Shown here piece after piece: positions 60,990 to 64,000 of a DNA stretch of 64,000 nt. Both the position numbers and the translations under genes were made by a program. Position 1 is the first letter of the stretch. The number at the start of each line of letters is the position of its first letter. The notes beneath the pieces are model-generated. The model saw only the letters and a list, made by a program, of their open reading frames with translations, was not told the DNA's origin and did not search any database. Origin of the DNA: Microscilla marina ATCC 23134 (lineage in GTDB: Bacteria; Bacteroidota; Bacteroidia; Cytophagales; Microscillaceae); NCBI RefSeq assembly GCF_000169175.1, contig NZ_AAWS01000020.1, forward strand, positions 1 through 64,000. The letters run 5' to 3'.

Positions 60990-62300
60990 TTAGTAGCGGT
61001 AATGTTCTGGCTTGTAAGGACCTTCTGGTTTTACTCCAATGTAATCAGCTTGTTCTTTAGTTAGTTTTTCAAGCTCTACGCCAATTTTACTAAGGTGAAG
61101 GTTGGCTACTTTTTCGTCTAAGTGCTTAGGCAACATATAAACTTCGTTGTTGTAGTTAGCACTGTTGTTCCAAAGTTCTATTTGAGCCAATACTTGGTTT
61201 GTGAAAGAGTTAGACATCACAAAAGATGGGTGACCCATAGCACAACCAAGGTTTACCAAACGACCTTCTGCCAAAAGAATGATATCGTTTCCTTCTACGT
61301 TGTAGATGTCTACCTGTGGTTTTACAGATACTTTAGAAGTACCATAGTTGTCATTTAGCCAGGCAACGTCAATTTCATTGTCAAAGTGGCCAATGTTACA
61401 AACGATTGTTTTATCTTTCATGAGCTTAAAGTGCTCAGAAGTGATAATATCTTTGTTACCAGTAGCAGTCACTACCAAGTCTACCTCAGAAATAGCTTTG
61501 AGCATTGGTTTTACTTCGAAACCGTCCATTGCAGCTTGTAAAGCACAAATAGGATCAGCTTCAGTAACAATTACACGTACACCAGCACCTTGAAGAGATG
61601 CAGCAGAACCTTTTCCTACATCACCATAACCAGCAACTACGGCGACTTTTCCAGCTAACATTACGTCAGTTGCACGACGAATGGCATCTACCAAAGACTC
61701 TTTACAACCATATTTGTTGTCAAATTTTGACTTAGTTACAGAGTCATTTACGTTGATGGCAGGCATAGTGAGTGTGCCATTTTTTACCCTTTCGTAAAGA
61801 CGGTGTACACCAGTAGTGGTTTCTTCTGAAAGGCCACGGATATCACTTACTAAATCTTGGTTTTTGTCTAATACAAGGTTAGTTAAGTCTCCACCATCAT
61901 CCAAGATCATGTTCAAAGGTTTGCCATCTTCAAATGACCTAAGGCTTGCTTCAATACACCAATCAAACTCTTCTTCGTTCATACCTTTCCAGGCAAATAC
62001 AGGAATACCTGCTTTAGCAATAGCGGCTGCGGCATGGTCTTGAGTAGAGAATATGTTACAAGATGACCAGGTAACTTCTGCTCCTAAAGCAACCAAAGTT
62101 TCAATCAAAACGGCAGTTTGAATAGTCATGTGCAGACATCCTGCGATGCGGGCACCTTTCAAGGGTTTAGACTCTCCATATTCTTCTCTTAGAGCCATCA
62201 AACCTGGCATTTCAGCTTCGGCAAGTTCAATTTCTTTACGTCCCCAATCTGCTAAAGTAATGTCTTTTACTTTATAGTTATCTTGTGTTGTTTCTAACAT
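60990..62300 (-). CDS. ahcY: Adenosylhomocysteinase
   Basis: 436 aa. It splits S-adenosylhomocysteine into adenosine and homocysteine, relieving product inhibition of methyltransferases. The Rossmann motif [19 protein letters not shown] binds [21 protein letters not shown] and the [13 protein letters not shown]-like segment ([16 protein letters not shown]) hold substrate and catalytic residues, and the C-terminal [13 protein letters not shown] is diagnostic. The gene is alone, with its own promoter at 62347. Only about 40 bases of leader are predicted, so no SAH riboswitch is present. Confidence 0.97.
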   Translation of the reverse strand: MLETTQDNYKVKDITLADWGRKEIELAEAEMPGLMALREEYGESKPLKGARIAGCLHMTIQTAVLIETLVALGAEVTWSSCNIFSTQDHAAAAIAKAGIPVFAWKGMNEEEFDWCIEASLRSFEDGKPLNMILDDGGDLTNLVLDKNQDLVSDIRGLSEETTTGVHRLYERVKNGTLTMPAINVNDSVTKSKFDNKYGCKESLVDAIRRATDVMLAGKVAVVAGYGDVGKGSAASLQGAGVRVIVTEADPICALQAAMDGFEVKPMLKAISEVDLVVTATGNKDIITSEHFKLMKDKTIVCNIGHFDNEIDVAWLNDNYGTSKVSVKPQVDIYNVEGNDIILLAEGRLVNLGCAMGHPSFVMSNSFTNQVLAQIELWNNSANYNNEVYMLPKHLDEKVANLHLSKIGVELEKLTKEQADYIGVKPEGPYKPEHYRY

Positions 62301-62346
62301 TGACCTAAAATTTATTCTTACTATGTAAATTTTCGAATAAGTGTTA

Positions 62347-62377
62347 CAAAAATACTTGATTTCAATGACAATGGCAA
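62347..62377 (-). promoter_or_regulatory. Promoter of ahcY
   Basis: On the minus strand: TTG at 62377-62375, spacer 20, TATTTTTG (fits TAnnTTTG) at 62354-62347, giving a leader of about 40 bases. Confidence 0.7.
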
Positions 62378-62735
62378 TTTATAAGCCGGGTTATCAGGCT
62401 ATTCTACGAACAACGCCTATTGTGTATAATTTTGTATTTTTATAGAAAAAATAATATAATTATGGGTTTGATTTTTTTAACCAAATATACTCTCTTAAAA
62501 GTGTATATACTAATTGATAATATGTTTTAAGATAAAGGTGGGATTAAGTGTTTATTCCCTATATTCTGCAATGATATCAAACTCTGTTTGTATAAGATAT
62601 TGATGTTAATTTTACTAAAAAGTTACACAATAATTATGCAGAGGTTTTTTATTTTGTTTGGTTAATTGGCGTTGAAAATTATACGGTGTAACATACTGTT
62701 GTTTTATTATGTTTCTAATTATTTAAATAAGTTAG
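62378..62735. other. Gene-free AT-rich region between divergent ahcY and M61 genes
   Basis: 358 bases, very AT-rich. A promoter for the M61 gene should lie here, but I saw no exact TAnnTTTG with a -33 partner. Confidence 0.4.
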
Positions 62736-64000
62736 ATGAGGATATACCATATTTTAAAAGTGAGTTTACTATACACTTTACCTTTCTGGACATTAGCCAG
62801 GGTGAGTGTTGTCCAAGGTCAAAGTAAGTTACCTGCTTATGAATTTGATGTTGACTTGACCAAGGTAGAGAATGATCAATTGCGTGTAGTGTTAAAGGTA
62901 CCTGCCATCAAACAAAAAGAAGTGATCTACTATTTACCTCAAATTGTACCGGGCATTTATAGTAAGCTTGATTTTGGGCAGTTTGTGTCTAACTTTCGGG
63001 CCGAAACCGTACAAGGCAGACAGTTGAAGCATGAAAAAGTAGGGAAGAATGGGTGGAAAATACACAACGCCCGCCAATTGTACAGGTTGAGTTATACTGT
63101 AGACGATGGTTATGAAACACACAAAGATCTGGGTAATAAGCCGTATCAGTCAGCAGCGAGCAGCTTTGTCAAAGATGAGCTATTTGTAATCAATCATAAT
63201 TGTTTGTTTGGGTATTTTGATGGCATGACCAAATTGCCAGTCCGGCTTACCTTTGTAAAACCCCTTGGGTTCTTTGGGGCTACCTCTCTGTTAGCAATCA
63301 AAAAACAACCCACCAAAGATGTATTTTTAGCGGCTGACTACCGTAGCCTGATAGATGCCCCCTTGATGTATAGCCAGCCTGATACTACAGTGATAAAAGT
63401 GGCCAATACTAAAATAACCGTGGCTGTACACTCGCATACTGGCAATAAGTACTCGGCAGGAATAGCCCAACATTTGAAAAGTTTGCTAAAGGCTCAAAAA
63501 GATTATTTGGGAGGCACGCTTCCTGTAAATCACTACTCTTTTATTATAAGTCATGGCATAGGCAAACCAGGTAGTATTACCGGAGATGCGCTGGAGCACT
63601 CTTACTCTTCGTTTTATTTGTTTGCAGCAAGCAACGACGAGCTGGACCCTATTGCATCATTGGTACGCAAAATTGCCTCACACGAATTTTTTCACATTGT
63701 AACTCCACTCAATATCCACTCTGAAGAAATAGCAAATTACGACTTTAATCAACCTAAAATGTCTCAGCATTTGTGGTTATACGAAGGCATGACCGAATAT
63801 GCCACCTTGCATATGCCTGTAAAACAAAAACTACAGGGAGTAGCGGAGTTTTTACAAAATGTAAGGCAAAAAATTGTAAACAGCCGAAAGTTCAATAACC
63901 GTTTGTCTTTTACCCAGATGAGCAAAAATATCTTGAACCTAAGCAATCAGTACTATAATGTCTACCTTAAGGGGGCTCTGATTGGATTATGCCTTGACAT
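62736..64000 (+). CDS. M61-family peptidase, N-terminal part (cut by window end)
   Basis: The first 421 codons of a gene that runs off the window; no stop is reached. The start is the ATG at 62736, giving a signal-like N terminus (residues about 8-27). The zinc site HEFFH (His316, Glu317, His320) and the downstream LYEGMTEYA (about 348-356, glutamate ligand) identify an M61 glycyl aminopeptidase-like enzyme; FFHIVTPLNIHSEEI is typical of the family. Full members of this group carry a C-terminal PDZ domain, which would lie beyond the window. It is probably periplasmic or surface-exposed. Confidence 0.88.
   Translation, partial: MRIYHILKVSLLYTLPFWTLARVSVVQGQSKLPAYEFDVDLTKVENDQLRVVLKVPAIKQKEVIYYLPQIVPGIYSKLDFGQFVSNFRAETVQGRQLKHEKVGKNGWKIHNARQLYRLSYTVDDGYETHKDLGNKPYQSAASSFVKDELFVINHNCLFGYFDGMTKLPVRLTFVKPLGFFGATSLLAIKKQPTKDVFLAADYRSLIDAPLMYSQPDTTVIKVANTKITVAVHSHTGNKYSAGIAQHLKSLLKAQKDYLGGTLPVNHYSFIISHGIGKPGSITGDALEHSYSSFYLFAASNDELDPIASLVRKIASHEFFHIVTPLNIHSEEIANYDFNQPKMSQHLWLYEGMTEYATLHMPVKQKLQGVAEFLQNVRQKIVNSRKFNNRLSFTQMSKNILNLSNQYYNVYLKGALIGLCLD

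Noticed and set aside
62301-62346. SAH riboswitch upstream of ahcY
   Set aside because: The predicted promoter leaves a leader of only about 40 bases, without the needed stems.

Overview
The window reads as the chromosome of a marine-type member of the Bacteroidota, most likely order Cytophagales; a Microscilla-like genus is my guess from style, not a search result. Evidence: promoters of the Bacteroidota type (TTTG, about 19 bases, TAnnTTTG) before glyS, the tRNA-Val array, tRNA-Met and ahcY; a short 287-residue primary sigma factor; a secreted protein with a type IX secretion C-terminal tail; DUF4292 and DUF6089 families; and a reg_prop/Y_Y_Y sensor.

Layout. 1-1.0 kb: two tandem small genes for peptides with identical-length (27 aa) double-glycine leaders and a matched Cys-x29-Cys core. 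1.1-3.7 kb: glyS, then an array of three intact tRNA-Val(UAC) genes with hairpin-substituted pseudo-tRNAs and a GIY-YIG gene. 3.8-5.9 kb: a LytS/LytT-type two-component pair. 6.1-9.3 kb: an unusual FGE-like/glucosaminidase-like/SPOR lipoprotein facing a GAF-SpoIIE phosphatase. 9.35-10.1 kb: a non-coding region with a hairpin-rich element. 10.1-13.0 kb: DinB-like, 2OG-Fe(II) oxygenase and chromate transporter genes. 13.4-19.6 kb: a cell-envelope run: LAGLIDADG-dUTPase fusion, sugar nucleotidyltransferase, TPR protein, DUF4292 lipoprotein, EnvC-like amidase activator. 19.6-20.9 kb: an insertion-sequence graveyard. 21.1-24.5 kb: orphan lipoprotein, tRNA-Met, START-like protein and LptF/G permease. 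24.8-31.3 kb: housekeeping genes (rpsO, pnp, primary sigma factor, trxB, M23-LysM protease, GreA-like factor). 31.3-34.7 kb: a 1141-aa propeller sensor ending in a SpoIIE phosphatase. 35-41.6 kb: orphan proteins, including an isolated EF-Tu-domain-2-like protein and a tandem secreted pair. 41.7-45.8 kb: a second LytS/LytT pair and an FG-GAP secreted protein. 46-49.8 kb: VWA/DUF2201, SpoIIAA-like, pdxJ, YqeY and CvpA. 50.4-60 kb: outer-membrane biogenesis cluster (CBS, nadK, two DUF6089, uppS, bamA, four Skp/OmpH paralogues). 60-64 kb: LD-carboxypeptidase, ahcY, and the first 421 codons of an M61 peptidase cut by the window edge.

The genes fall into a few working groups: envelope construction (uppS, bamA, Skp set, LptF/G, EnvC-like, M23-LysM, S66), signalling (two LytTR systems and two SpoIIE phosphatases), and RNA/translation functions (glyS, tRNAs, rpsO, pnp, sigma factor). 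The most novel material is the double-glycine peptide pair, the LAGLIDADG-dUTPase fusion with both catalytic acids replaced, the FGE-glucosaminidase-SPOR fusion, the structured element near 9.7 kb and the altered tRNA-Val array.
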